Assembly (NCBI GenBank): GCA_964540605.1
Contig: CAZINM010000025.1
Span: 1 to 15,372 of the forward strand
DNA length: 15,372 nt
Direction: 5' to 3'
From: CAZINM01 sp964540605
Lineage (GTDB): Bacteria > Patescibacteriota > Dojkabacteria > SC72 > JAHDCA01
Part shown: positions 7,119 to 13,220 of the stretch, piece by piece
Layout: every line of letters starts with the position of its first letter
Position numbering within the stretch: position 1 is the first letter of the stretch
Program-made: the position numbers and the translations under genes
Notes under the pieces: model-generated
Seen by the model: the letters and a program-made list of their open reading frames with translations, nothing else
What the model was told of the DNA's origin: nothing
Database searches by the model: none

Positions 7119-7712
7119 ATGTTAAATATTTCTAAAATTGTAACAACCGTTACGACCATTATTATAATTACTTTTCTTACGAGTGAACACTCTCAAGCTC
7201 AGGAACAAGATGAAATAAGGCTTTTCGTTCAAGATGGATGTAGTTATTGTGAAGAAGTACTTAGTTTTATTGATGAGAACTCACTTACTGATAAATACAA
7301 TATCGAGATCTACGATGTAAAAAATAGAGATGAAAATGCGACATTATTTACTGAATATCTAGATAGATGCAACTACCCAAACAGATATGTTCCGATGTTA
7401 TATCTAAATGGCGAATGTAGCTCAAGTAGTATTTCTGTTATCGAAAAACTTACTACTTTTGCTGGACTTGAAGCAACAACTCCAATTGGATCAAATAATT
7501 CTGAAAATAATGATTCAGAAAATTCAGATTCCGTAAATCAAAATAATTATAATACAGTAACAAATGAAAATGATGCTACAACCTTATCTCAGGCTCTAAA
7601 TGATTCCTCAGAATTACCAGAAATACCTTTGTATGCCTACCCAATTTTATTAGTATCATTTATTGCATTAGGAGCAATATCTTACATAATCATAAAAAAA
7701 TTAAAGATCTAA
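7119..7712 (+). CDS. Secreted, C-terminally membrane-anchored thioredoxin/glutaredoxin-like protein
   Basis: A 197-residue protein. An N-terminal hydrophobic signal (about 5-20) ends near SQAQEQ, which looks like a signal peptidase I site. A small thioredoxin-fold domain follows: strand IRLFVQDG, active site CSYC (41-44), EIYDVKN strand and a cis-proline candidate VPM (Pro92), then LYLNGE. This order is that of glutaredoxin/thioredoxin domains. Residues about 121-166 form a low-complexity linker rich in Asn, Ser, Asp and Glu. A C-terminal membrane helix (about 171-192) with a KKLKI tail anchors it. The redox domain would sit outside the membrane and could make or isomerise disulfides in the cysteine-containing envelope proteins encoded nearby, which is inference. 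It is divergent from rnhB with a 37-bp gap. Confidence 0.72.
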   Translation: MLNISKIVTTVTTIIIITFLTSEHSQAQEQDEIRLFVQDGCSYCEEVLSFIDENSLTDKYNIEIYDVKNRDENATLFTEYLDRCNYPNRYVPMLYLNGECSSSSISVIEKLTTFAGLEATTPIGSNNSENNDSENSDSVNQNNYNTVTNENDATTLSQALNDSSELPEIPLYAYPILLVSFIALGAISYIIIKKLKI

Positions 7713-7717
7713 ATAGT

Positions 7718-7746
7718 TTGCCCACATCTTAATGGTAAAGTATAAT
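7718..7746 (+). promoter_or_regulatory. Sigma-70-type promoter upstream of the YtxH gene
   Basis: TTGCCC (7718-7723), a 17-bp spacer and a perfect TATAAT (7741-7746). Transcription would start near 7753, giving a leader of about 20 bases that contains the TTTTTAACTGCC sequence shared with the first lepB leader. Confidence 0.65.
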
Positions 7747-7773
7747 TAAACATTAAGTTTTTTTAACTGCCTT

Positions 7774-8139
7774 ATGGATAGATCAACAGGTTCATTTTTA
7801 AAGGGTTTATTATTTGGTGCTTTAGTAGGTGCGACAGCAGGTATTTTATTTGCTCCGAAATCTGGAAAAGAGACAAGAGAAGATATTAAGAAAGCTGCAG
7901 AAGAATTTAAGAAACAAGCTGGTGATCTTTATATGAAAGCTCGAGCTTCTGTTGAACGAAAAATTTCAGAACTTAAGAAATTAAATCAGAAAATTGACAG
8001 AAAAGCTTACGAGACAATTGTAGAAGATGTAATTAAAGAGCTTAAAGGAAATAGCGAAATTACAGCTGAAGCAGGTAAAAAGCTTGGTGCCCAATTGAAA
8101 GATGATTGGAACGATCTTAAAGATGCTTTAATGGCTTAA
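7774..8139 (+). CDS. YtxH domain protein
   Basis: A 121-residue protein. The glycine-rich N-terminal helix SFLKGLLFGALVGATAGILF followed by APKSGKETRED (28-38) is the YtxH (PF12732) signature: one membrane-inserted helix, then a long charged, probably coiled-coil tail (about 35-120) rich in Lys, Glu and Ala. YtxH proteins are small membrane-associated proteins, often general-stress proteins in Bacillus, with no defined activity. The gene has a clear promoter of its own and no Shine-Dalgarno sequence. It is followed after 50 bp by tRNA-Gly without a convincing terminator, so read-through into the tRNA pair is possible. Confidence 0.85.
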   Translation: MDRSTGSFLKGLLFGALVGATAGILFAPKSGKETREDIKKAAEEFKKQAGDLYMKARASVERKISELKKLNQKIDRKAYETIVEDVIKELKGNSEITAEAGKKLGAQLKDDWNDLKDALMA

Positions 8140-8189
8140 AAAAAAGCTTCAAAAAGGCTTAGCTAGAAATTTAAGAATTATTGTTTGGT

Positions 8190-8263
8190 GCGGGATTAGT
8201 TTATCGGCAAAACGCCACCTTCCCAAGGTAGAAATACGGGTTCGATTCCCGTATCCCGCTCCA
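8190..8263 (+). tRNA. tRNA-Gly(CCC)
   Basis: The acceptor GCGGGAT pairs perfectly with ATCCCGC, the D stem is GTTT/AAAC, the anticodon loop TTCCCAA gives anticodon CCC, the T arm is ACGGG-TTCGATT-CCCGT, and T73 plus CCA are encoded. The anticodon stem CCACC/GGTAG has one C/A mismatch (28-42). The CCC anticodon reads only GGG, a rare codon in such an AT-rich genome. Confidence 0.93.
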
Positions 8264-8267
8264 TTTT

Positions 8268-8343
8268 GCTGGCGTAGCTCAGCTGGTAGAGCAAATCTTT
8301 CGTAAAGATTAGGTCCTGAGTTCGATTCTCAGCGCCAGCTCCA
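8268..8343 (+). tRNA. tRNA-Thr(CGT)
   Basis: Perfect acceptor GCTGGCG/CGCCAGC, D stem GCTC/GAGC, anticodon stem AATCT/AGATT, loop TTCGTAA giving anticodon CGT, T arm CTGAG-TTCGATT-CTCAG, and T73 with encoded CCA. It lies four bases after tRNA-Gly and is surely co-transcribed. It too reads a rare G-ending codon (ACG). Confidence 0.95.
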
Positions 8344-8429
8344 TTTATGAATATTCTCAAGATCTCGTGCTTTTTAATTGTTCAACGATATTTATTATTA
8401 AAATTGTTCTGTTTGGATATTTTTGGCTA

Positions 8430-8460
8430 TTGTAATTATTAAATCCTCTCGTGTTATAAT
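8430..8460 (+). promoter_or_regulatory. Probable promoter of the Fic-like/peptidase unit
   Basis: TTGTAA (8430-8435), a 19-bp spacer and a perfect TATAAT (8455-8460). The ATG follows only 11 bases after the -10 box, so the mRNA leader would be about 4-6 nt, nearly leaderless. The spacer is long, so the -35 assignment is the weaker part. Confidence 0.5.
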
Positions 8461-8471
8461 CTTGTTACGAA

Positions 8472-9572
8472 ATGAAAATTCCGGATTATACAAATACAAA
8501 TCTAATAATTAATTACCTAATAAAGATCGAATTAATTCTTGAGCGGATCAAAAATCTCCCTATTCCCAAAACATACATAAGGGATTTTCAAGAAGATCAA
8601 TATGCCGATGATATCGAGGCTTTATCAAAATTAATAAATGATCCAATTGGTTTAGAGGAAGCTAGAAAAATATTTTTAGGAAAGATCCAGCCTTCTTCAA
8701 GATCAAAATATCTGATATTTACCAACTATCGCAATACAATAGAGTTCGCAAAGAATTACGACAGAAAGAACTTCATGCATCCATCTACAGAATTGATGCT
8801 CCATATTAATAGTATTGTTGGAAGTAAAATTGATGAGGATTGGAGTGCTGGACGGCTCAGAACTTTCACAGAGAAGCCTAATCCTTTATATGATTCTTGG
8901 ATCAAACTTAGAGATTATTATCCTACTGTAATATTTGAAGAACATTTTGGAGATATTATGTCTGATATGTTCGAAACTGGGAAAACTACAATCCCTATAT
9001 TTATAAGGCTTGCCCTACTAATATACGAAATTATTGATAAAGCTCCATTTACCGTAGTTAACCAAATAACTGCTATTGCCCTCTTATCTACATTATCGGC
9101 CGATCTTAATAAAAATCCAAATAACACTATTCCTTTTGCAAAAATACTTAATTACATAAAACAAGATCTTGAGAATGCGTTTAAGATCTCAAAACAGCAT
9201 AGGGATGCGACCTCATTTATCGAAGCTTTTCTTTATTCAGTATCAATACACCTACTAGATTTAGAAACAAAATATACAGATCTTTTTAATAATAAGGTTA
9301 AGAAATATGGAAAACTAAATGAGAAATTTAATAAAAGGCAATTGAAAATATTAGAATATTTAGAGAACTCAAACAAGATAACTAGAGATGAGCTTGCAAA
9401 AATGATGGGAATTTCATTCATGACAGCTTATAGAGATCTTTTGGGACTATTGAAGGAAAATTATATTGAACAGCATGGTGTTGGGAGAGCGACATATTAC
9501 TCTCTTACTCAACAAAGTCAGAACGAAAACGAATTTAATGAAAAACTTGAGGTATTCGGCGGTTTAGAATAA
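8472..9572 (+). CDS. Fic-fold protein with degenerate active site and C-terminal winged helix (probable regulator)
   Basis: A 366-residue protein. The N-terminal two thirds follow the Fic-protein layout. YADDIEALSKLI (44-55) sits where the inhibitory helix and IEG motif lie. NYRNTIEFAKN (85-95) and ELMLHINSIV (107-116) follow, then AGRLR (126-130) in place of the usual 'GxYR'. RLALLIYEII (179-188) leads into the active-site loop. That loop normally reads HPFxDGNGR but here is APFTVVNQI (191-199): the catalytic His, the acidic residue, both Gly and the Arg are gone, so AMPylation is not expected. Residues about 287-345 form a winged helix-turn-helix (LKILEYLENSNKITRDELAKM, then MTAYRDLLGLL and a GRATYY wing). 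I infer a DNA-binding regulator that uses a dead Fic fold as sensor or dimeriser. It is followed after 8 bp by a metallopeptidase gene. Confidence 0.7.
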   Translation: MKIPDYTNTNLIINYLIKIELILERIKNLPIPKTYIRDFQEDQYADDIEALSKLINDPIGLEEARKIFLGKIQPSSRSKYLIFTNYRNTIEFAKNYDRKNFMHPSTELMLHINSIVGSKIDEDWSAGRLRTFTEKPNPLYDSWIKLRDYYPTVIFEEHFGDIMSDMFETGKTTIPIFIRLALLIYEIIDKAPFTVVNQITAIALLSTLSADLNKNPNNTIPFAKILNYIKQDLENAFKISKQHRDATSFIEAFLYSVSIHLLDLETKYTDLFNNKVKKYGKLNEKFNKRQLKILEYLENSNKITRDELAKMMGISFMTAYRDLLGLLKENYIEQHGVGRATYYSLTQQSQNENEFNEKLEVFGGLE

Positions 9573-9580
9573 TCTAAACT

Positions 9581-10672
9581 ATGGATCAAATTTCTGAAAA
9601 AAATAAAGATCAAGATAATAAAATTATAAAATATATCTTACTCACGATATTTTTGATATTTGTTATCTCATGTAATTCAGTAACAATGCTCGGATATTAT
9701 ATTCTCAATATACCTAATAATATTGAGCAATCGATCGATGATCTTAATGATCTTTCATATATCAATAAACCGAGAAAGTACATTGATCCTTTAATTGATA
9801 GCGAAGCTGAATATCTACTTCAGAGATCTTCAAACAATTTCCACCTTTCATATCAAGATCCAGATAGCGAAGAAGATCTTAAACAGTACGAAGATTTTGT
9901 GCTTGTTAACTTAGAGCAAAGTTACGAGGAGTTAGCTGTAAAATTCTCAAAGACAATACCAGAACCTATTGAGATAGTAATAACAGATGACCAAGATTGG
10001 TATGAAATTGAGTTCGGATTCGATTACGATGATGAGATCCCTTACGGAGGTTTAACAACATATAGAAGGATCTTGGTTCTTATTGCAGATGATATTTCCA
10101 ATTATAAAAATGACTTTAGTGAAATTTTAAAACATGAATTGGTTCATGTATTCCAATTCGAGGCTTTTAGTGATCAACTAGTTACCTACCCCAAATGGTT
10201 CCTTGAAGGAACTGCAGAATATTTCTCTGGAGCCCAACATATTTCAGCTTATCATTATCCTGAGGCAAATCTTTTTAATAATCTTGATAGACTCTCAGAT
10301 ACTTTTGAATCAGGTGATCTTTATGAGACGAGTGCAGCATATGTAGTATCTTTTGAATTCATCTCTTTTTTAGTTTCGAAATATGGAGAAGAGAAAGTAT
10401 TAGACCTAATGCTAAATGAAAGGCAGTATTTAAATGAAGACTATAAGATCGCCGATTTTAACGAACTTTTCATTGAATTTTTCGGTCAAGATTGTAATAG
10501 TCTATATGAGAACTGGTATTATTTAAAAATCTTCAGATCTGATCTAGAATTTGATTCTCATTTGATCAAGATACCTTGTATACAAGATGGATATAATATA
10601 ATAGTGTATAATAGCAAGTTCTTAGAAAATATAGAGCTGGGGTGGCGGAATTGGCATACGCGCATGGCTTAG
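9581..10672 (+). CDS. Probable lipoprotein gluzincin metallopeptidase (peptidase MA-like)
   Basis: A 363-residue protein. The basic N-terminus and hydrophobic segment (18-30) end in VISC, an acceptable lipobox with Cys31, so it is either a lipoprotein or a membrane-anchored protein facing outwards. The zinc site is KHELVHVFQFEAF (184-196) with His185, Glu186 and His189, followed by PKWFLEGTAEYFSG (204-217) whose Glu209 would be the third ligand. This HExxH + WxxEGxAEY pairing is typical of peptidase-MA-like enzymes. A helix pattern YETSAAYVVSFEFISFLVSKYG follows, also typical. Start ATG lies 8 bp after the Fic-like gene, indicating one operon. The final 12 codons and the stop TAG lie inside tRNA-Leu. 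The conserved domain ends well before that, so the tail GWRNWHTRMA is probably adventitious. The substrate is unknown. Confidence 0.75.
   Translation: MDQISEKNKDQDNKIIKYILLTIFLIFVISCNSVTMLGYYILNIPNNIEQSIDDLNDLSYINKPRKYIDPLIDSEAEYLLQRSSNNFHLSYQDPDSEEDLKQYEDFVLVNLEQSYEELAVKFSKTIPEPIEIVITDDQDWYEIEFGFDYDDEIPYGGLTTYRRILVLIADDISNYKNDFSEILKHELVHVFQFEAFSDQLVTYPKWFLEGTAEYFSGAQHISAYHYPEANLFNNLDRLSDTFESGDLYETSAAYVVSFEFISFLVSKYGEEKVLDLMLNERQYLNEDYKIADFNELFIEFFGQDCNSLYENWYYLKIFRSDLEFDSHLIKIPCIQDGYNIIVYNSKFLENIELGWRNWHTRMA
10607..10612 (+). promoter_or_regulatory. Possible -10 box of tRNA-Leu inside the peptidase gene
   Basis: A perfect TATAAT 23 bases before the tRNA-Leu start, with a second TATAAT at 10592-10597 just upstream. 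No good -35 box at standard spacing is visible. Twenty bases further upstream is a perfect palindrome, CTTGTATACAAG (10575-10586). Confidence 0.4.
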
Positions 10673-10720
10673 AACCATGTAGGAGCATATCCTGTGGAGG
10701 TTCGAGTCCTCTCCTCAGCA
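10636..10720 (+). tRNA. tRNA-Leu(TAG)
   Basis: A class II tRNA. The acceptor GCTGGGG pairs with CCTCAGC (one G-T), the anticodon stem CATGG/CCATG is perfect, and loop CTTAGAA gives anticodon TAG. There is a long variable arm (AGGA...TCCT) and a T arm GGAGG-TTCGAGT-CCTCT. A73 is followed by CTT, so CCA is not encoded, unlike the other four tRNAs in the window. Its first 37 bases are shared with the 3' end of the upstream peptidase gene. Confidence 0.95.
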
Positions 10721-10746
10721 CTTTAGATCAGCTTAATAATAATTAA

Positions 10747-10983
10747 ATGGTACTTAAAAAATTAACACAACCTTTTCAATTGATACTTTTAAAAAGAAGG
10801 CTTTGTGTTGGTTGTACATACTCGTTAGATAAGTGTAAAAGGAATCCATTTAGAAATAATAAGGTGATCGTTACATGCAAATGTGGTAGAAGATATGTTT
10901 TGAATCTAGATACAAATACATATCAAAGAGCATCTCATGAGGAGAATGCAGAATATCTTAACAAAGTGCTAGAAAACAAGTAG
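10747..10983 (+). CDS. Small cysteine-rich, zinc-ribbon-like protein of unknown function
   Basis: A 78-residue basic protein. Cys20-x-x-Cys23 and Cys44-x-Cys46 (in TCKCGRRY), with an extra Cys30, are arranged as two knuckles separated by about 20 residues, which resembles a small zinc ribbon. No family is recognised. The N-terminal half is rich in Lys and Arg, which would suit nucleic-acid binding, but this is only suggestive. It sits alone between tRNA-Leu (26 bp upstream) and tRNA-Glu (12 bp downstream) on the same strand and is probably transcribed with them. No Shine-Dalgarno sequence precedes the ATG. The frame is confirmed as coding mainly by its cysteine pattern and by the lack of any alternative ORF. 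Confidence 0.6.
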   Translation: MVLKKLTQPFQLILLKRRLCVGCTYSLDKCKRNPFRNNKVIVTCKCGRRYVLNLDTNTYQRASHEENAEYLNKVLENK

Positions 10984-10995
10984 AATACACGGAAT

Positions 10996-11070
10996 GCCGC
11001 CATCGTCTAACGGTTAGGACACCGGGTTTTCATCCCGGCAATCAGGGTTCGATTCCCTGTGGCGGTACCA
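10996..11070 (+). tRNA. tRNA-Glu(TTC)
   Basis: The acceptor GCCGCCA pairs with TGGCGGT (one G-T at the end), the anticodon stem CCGGG/CCCGG is perfect, loop TTTTCAT gives anticodon TTC, and the T arm is CAGGG-TTCGATT-CCCTG. A73 and CCA are encoded. Confidence 0.95.
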
Positions 11071-11095
11071 TAACCAACTTTTTAACTGCCAATAA

Positions 11096-11692
11096 ATGTC
11101 AGAAGAAACACCTCAGAAAAACAGTAATGCTTTGATCTCATTGATCAGTGGAATCAGTTCTTTCATTGTTGAATCTATCGAGGCGATCATTGTTGCATTA
11201 GCTTTATGCACTGTTCTTTATCTTTTCTTGATAACTCCTCACGAAGTAATTGGTCAATCTATGGAACCAAATTTCGTTCATGGTGAATATCTTATTGCGA
11301 ACAAACTTGTTTATTCAATAAATGATCCTCAAAGAGGTGATGTAATAATATTTAAGCATTCTGCAACACAAGATTATATCAAAAGAGTTATTGGACTTCC
11401 TGGAGAAACAGTATCCCTACTGGATGGCAGAATCTATATAAATGACAAAGTTCTTGATGAATCTTTGTACCTAGACCCAGCAGTTTTCACCAGTGGTGGT
11501 GCAGTATTAAAAGAAGGTGATAAATATCTCGTTCCCGAAGGAGAATATTTTGTAATGGGTGATAACAGATTAAATAGTTCTGACTCAAGGTCTTTTGGAT
11601 CAATTTCAAGAGATGATATAAAAGCAAAAGCTTGGATCGTATACTTCCCTTTTAGCTTGTTTAGAATTATTAATACACCAGATTATCAGTAA
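11096..11692 (+). CDS. lepB: Type I signal peptidase, first of a tandem pair
   Basis: A membrane serine-lysine protease that removes signal peptides from secreted proteins. The 198-residue protein has one N-terminal membrane helix (about 28-46), box B GQSMEPNF with the nucleophile Ser55, RGDVIIF (box C), YIKRVIGLPGE (box D) with the general base Lys96, and GDNRLNSSDSRSFG (box E). All catalytic elements are intact. Length and single-helix topology are of the Gram-positive/SipS type. The leader contains TTTTTAACTGCC five bases before the ATG, a sequence also present just upstream of the YtxH gene. The stop overlaps the ATG of the second copy by one base (TAATG), so the two are co-translated. 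Confidence 0.93.
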   Translation: MSEETPQKNSNALISLISGISSFIVESIEAIIVALALCTVLYLFLITPHEVIGQSMEPNFVHGEYLIANKLVYSINDPQRGDVIIFKHSATQDYIKRVIGLPGETVSLLDGRIYINDKVLDESLYLDPAVFTSGGAVLKEGDKYLVPEGEYFVMGDNRLNSSDSRSFGSISRDDIKAKAWIVYFPFSLFRIINTPDYQ

Positions 11693-12339
11693 TGGAAATG
11701 AGAAAAAACGCCCCAGAAGAAGAACAAAATGAAGGAATGTACAATCTTGTGGAAGAAAGACCTCTTACAAAAAAGGAGAAGCTATTTCAATTTATTAAAA
11801 AGCTACCGAATACCATTTTCAATAGTGTTCAAGGTGTTGTAATTATCTTAGCTTTTTTCGTATTTCTTTACCTGATCTTCATAACACCTCATCAAGTTGA
11901 TGGAATATCTATGGATCCAACATTTAAGGATAATGAGTTTCTTATTGCAAACAAAATGATATATAGGATCAAATCACCATTACAAGGTGAAGTAGTAATA
12001 TTCAAGTTCAATGAAACTAGAGATTTCATAAAACGAGTTATTGCCGTTGAAGGTGATTCTGTTCAAGTACAAGATGGTAAGCTTTTCGTTAATGGAGAAT
12101 ATCTTAACGAAAGTGAATATTTGGAACCAACAGTATATACTGAGCAAGGCGCATATATCTCTGAGGGTCAGACAATAATCGTACCTGCGGGAAAAGTTTT
12201 CGTAGCGGGAGATAACAGAGAACACAGCTCAGATTCAAGAACTTTTGGTCCGATAGAAGTTTCACAGATCAAAGGTCGTGTTTGGTTCGTATTTTATCCG
12301 TTTAATTCGATACGTTTGATAAAAACTCCAAGCTACTAA
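11692..12339 (+). CDS. lepB: Type I signal peptidase, second of a tandem pair
   Basis: A 215-residue paralog of the preceding gene with a longer, charged cytosolic N-terminus (about 45 residues) before the single membrane helix (about 46-64). Box B is DGISMDPTF with Ser73, box D is DFIKRVIAVEGD with Lys114, and box E is GDNREHSSDSRTFG. All active-site residues are present. The substrate-pocket residues near box B differ between the copies (GQSMEPNF versus GISMDPTF), consistent with divergence in substrate preference (inference). A second in-frame ATG at 11698 could also start it, but the one at 11692 overlaps the upstream stop as expected for coupled translation. Confidence 0.93.
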   Translation: MEMRKNAPEEEQNEGMYNLVEERPLTKKEKLFQFIKKLPNTIFNSVQGVVIILAFFVFLYLIFITPHQVDGISMDPTFKDNEFLIANKMIYRIKSPLQGEVVIFKFNETRDFIKRVIAVEGDSVQVQDGKLFVNGEYLNESEYLEPTVYTEQGAYISEGQTIIVPAGKVFVAGDNREHSSDSRTFGPIEVSQIKGRVWFVFYPFNSIRLIKTPSY

Positions 12340-12353
12340 TTGCTAATGTTTCA

Positions 12354-12382
12354 TTGCCAGTATCTGTTACATCATATAAAAT
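12354..12382 (+). promoter_or_regulatory. Promoter of parA-parB
   Basis: TTGCCA (12354-12359), a 17-bp spacer and TAAAAT (12377-12382), each one base from consensus. Transcription would start near 12389 and leave a short leader containing the Shine-Dalgarno-like AAGGGA or part of it. Confidence 0.6.
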
Positions 12383-12402
12383 GATCTCAAGGGAAAATAA
12401 TA

Positions 12403-13197
12403 ATGAGAACATTTGTTATAGCTAATCAAAAAGGTGGTGTAGGAAAAACAACTACAGCAATCAACTTAGGTGCCGGCCTTGCTTCGAAAGGTAGAAAGGT
12501 ACTATTGATCGATCTCGATCCACAAGCAAATTTATCTTCTGGCATAGGCTTTACATCACACTATAATGTTAACGAATGGGATAAAGATAGTAAATCTCCA
12601 TATAAAAGTATTTATGATGTTTTAATTAGTGGAGAACAGATCTCGAAGGTTTTTGTGACTACAGAATATCCCAACCTGATGCTTGTTCCATCTCATTTGT
12701 CACTAGCAGGTGCTGAAGTTGAGATGGTTAATATGATGGCTAGAGAAACAATCCTCAAAAAGGCCTTAAGTAATTTTAATGAGGACATTGAGTATATCAT
12801 CATAGATTGCCCACCCTCGTTAGGCTTATTAACCATAAATGCATTTACTGCGGCTGATAGTCTCTTGGTGCCGATACAATGCGAATATTTTGCTCTTGAG
12901 GGTTTAGGTCAATTACTTCGAACAACAGAACTGGTAAAAAGCATAAATCCAGATCTTTCTATTGGCGGTGTTATTTTAACGATGTTTGATAGCAGAACTA
13001 AATTATCTACACAGGTCGTTGATGAGGTAAATGAATATTTTGGGCAACTTGTGTTTAAAACCATAATCCCTAGAAATGTTCGATTATCTGAAGCACCATC
13101 ATATGGTAAACCAATTTATGATTACGATTCATCTTCAACAGGAGCTGGTGCATACTCTTCACTTGCAGATGAATTTTTAAAAAGGTTTGAAAAGTAG
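12403..13197 (+). CDS. parA: Chromosome-partitioning ATPase ParA/Soj
   Basis: ParA binds ATP and non-specific DNA and, with ParB, segregates the replication-origin region. The 264-residue protein has the deviant Walker A KGGVGKTT (10-17; signature Lys10, P-loop Lys15), the Walker A' strand VLLIDLDPQAN (33-43), Walker B YIIIDCPPSLG (131-141) and the conserved QCEYFALEGL region. The length is normal for the chromosomal Soj type with no N-terminal helix-turn-helix, unlike plasmid P1-type ParA. An AAGGGA sequence eight bases before the ATG is the clearest Shine-Dalgarno signal in the window. parB follows after 23 bp, giving the standard parA-parB order, which on chromosomes usually lies near oriC. 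Confidence 0.95.
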   Translation: MRTFVIANQKGGVGKTTTAINLGAGLASKGRKVLLIDLDPQANLSSGIGFTSHYNVNEWDKDSKSPYKSIYDVLISGEQISKVFVTTEYPNLMLVPSHLSLAGAEVEMVNMMARETILKKALSNFNEDIEYIIIDCPPSLGLLTINAFTAADSLLVPIQCEYFALEGLGQLLRTTELVKSINPDLSIGGVILTMFDSRTKLSTQVVDEVNEYFGQLVFKTIIPRNVRLSEAPSYGKPIYDYDSSSTGAGAYSSLADEFLKRFEK

Positions 13198-13220
13198 TTT
13201 TATTTTGATAAATTAATAAT

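Noticed and set aside
8376..8409. Direct repeat AATTGTTC (8376-8383 and 8402-8409) as an operator pair for the wHTH regulator
   Set aside because: An eight-base repeat in A+T-rich DNA is weak evidence, and the copies are 18 bases apart without symmetry.
12348..12357. TGTTTCATTG upstream of parA as a parS site
   Set aside because: Only one half resembles the parS consensus; the second palindromic half is missing.
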